64,000 nucleotides of DNA from Hymenobacter lucidus (lineage in GTDB: Bacteria; Bacteroidota; Bacteroidia; Cytophagales; Hymenobacteraceae). The notes below the pieces were generated by a model. The model made no database searches, was not told the DNA's origin, and was given only the letters and a program-made list of their open reading frames with translations. The DNA lies in contig NZ_JAJADR010000001.1 in assembly GCF_020447265.1 (NCBI RefSeq), forward strand, positions 248,001 to 312,000, in the 5' to 3' direction. The position numbers were made by a program, and so were the translations under genes. This document shows, piece by piece, positions 63,709 to 64,000 of this stretch; position 1 is the first letter of the stretch; each line of letters begins with the position of its first letter.

Positions 63709-64000
63709 CGGGATTCAAGGAAAGATTGCAAAATCAGGGTGGCGCTTACCCTATCAACGGTGGCTTTGTCGCGGCGGTCCTTCTTGGAAAGGCCCCCAGC
63801 CAACATGGCCGCGTGGGCCATGCGCGAGGTGTAGCGCTCATCAATTTCGTGCAGGGGCAACTCGGGGAAGTCCTTGCGCAGCCGCCGCACCACGCCCACT
63901 ACGGCGCTGGTCGAGTCGGTGGCTTCGTTGAGCAGCGTCTTGGGCATGCCAATTACCAGGGCCGAAAGGGGCTCCCGGGCATGCAGCGCTTTGATGTAGC
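63705..64000 (-). CDS. ruvX: Putative pre-16S rRNA nuclease / Holliday junction resolvase RuvX, partial
   Basis: C-terminal 97 residues of a YqgF/RuvX-family RNase H-fold nuclease; the start lies beyond the window. Visible are LVIGMPKTLL (the VxGxP strand), FPELPLHEIDERYTSRMAH with conserved Glu-Arg-Thr, and KATVDRVSATLILQSFL containing the catalytic Asp of the DxxSAxxIL pattern. In E. coli YqgF matures the 16S rRNA 5' end. It overlaps def by 4 nt on the same strand, an arrangement common in Bacteroidota. Confidence 0.92.
   Translation of the reverse strand, partial: YIKALHAREPLSALVIGMPKTLLNEATDSTSAVVGVVRRLRKDFPELPLHEIDERYTSRMAHAAMLAGGLSKKDRRDKATVDRVSATLILQSFLESR

Overview
The window looks like chromosomal DNA of a GC-rich member of the Bacteroidota, most likely Hymenobacter or a close relative in the Cytophagales. 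This is inferred from SusC/SusD-type outer-membrane proteins, three proteins that end in type IX secretion (T9SS) sorting domains, the weak ribosome binding sites, a TANNTTTG-like -7 box in front of oxyR, and protein content typical of that group. No tRNA, rRNA, IS element, prophage or CRISPR array was seen.

Layout: (1) 0-5.5 kb, a minus-strand methionine operon, metH-metF-TPR gene, behind a SAM-I riboswitch. (2) 5.6-11.6 kb, unlinked genes: a PA14-OmpA cell-envelope protein, a small lipoprotein, an old-yellow-enzyme reductase, a GT-C-like membrane protein, and an SDR with a histone-H1-like tail. An array of dyads with 29-bp spacing lies between the last two. (3) 11.7-38.5 kb, a large carbohydrate-utilisation locus on the minus strand. 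It holds susC, susD, a GH2 with the beta-glucuronidase NxK motif, an agarase-like hydrolase, an SGNH esterase, a GH3, uxuB and uxuA. A divergent LacI regulator, two T9SS-secreted clan-A hydrolases and a T9SS beta-helix protein complete it. A LacI-type operator inside a 24-nt conserved block lies upstream of both susC and the large secreted hydrolase, so these transcripts probably form one regulon. The genes are consistent with use of a glucuronic-acid-containing glycan: extracellular cleavage, SusCD import, periplasmic release of glucuronate, then fructuronate to mannonate to 2-keto-3-deoxygluconate. Uronate isomerase and KDG kinase/aldolase are not in the window.

(4) 38.7-42.7 kb, a gluconate-dehydrogenase-subunit-3-like protein, a GMC oxidoreductase and a GH1. 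(5) 42.9-50.3 kb, catalase, a lipoprotein, an Asp-rich membrane protein, a two-component system, OxyR with the two redox cysteines, and an alpha/beta hydrolase. (6) 50.5-56 kb, a lipoprotein pullulanase, an aquaporin and a patatin with a beta-barrel. (7) 56.2-59.1 kb, an AraC regulator, an SDR and an aldo/keto reductase, with AraC-type direct repeats. (8) 59.1-64 kb, RidA, a WYL regulator, small proteins, an S1/P1-nuclease-like protein, peptide deformylase and the 3' part of ruvX.

The intergenic DNA is unusually rich in palindromes. One ~160-bp element occurs four times between 42.7 and 53.7 kb. A second group of inverted repeats, built from degenerate 7-9-base words, starts right at the stop codons of many genes, including inside the polysaccharide operon. 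One further repeat has been captured into a signal-peptide coding sequence.
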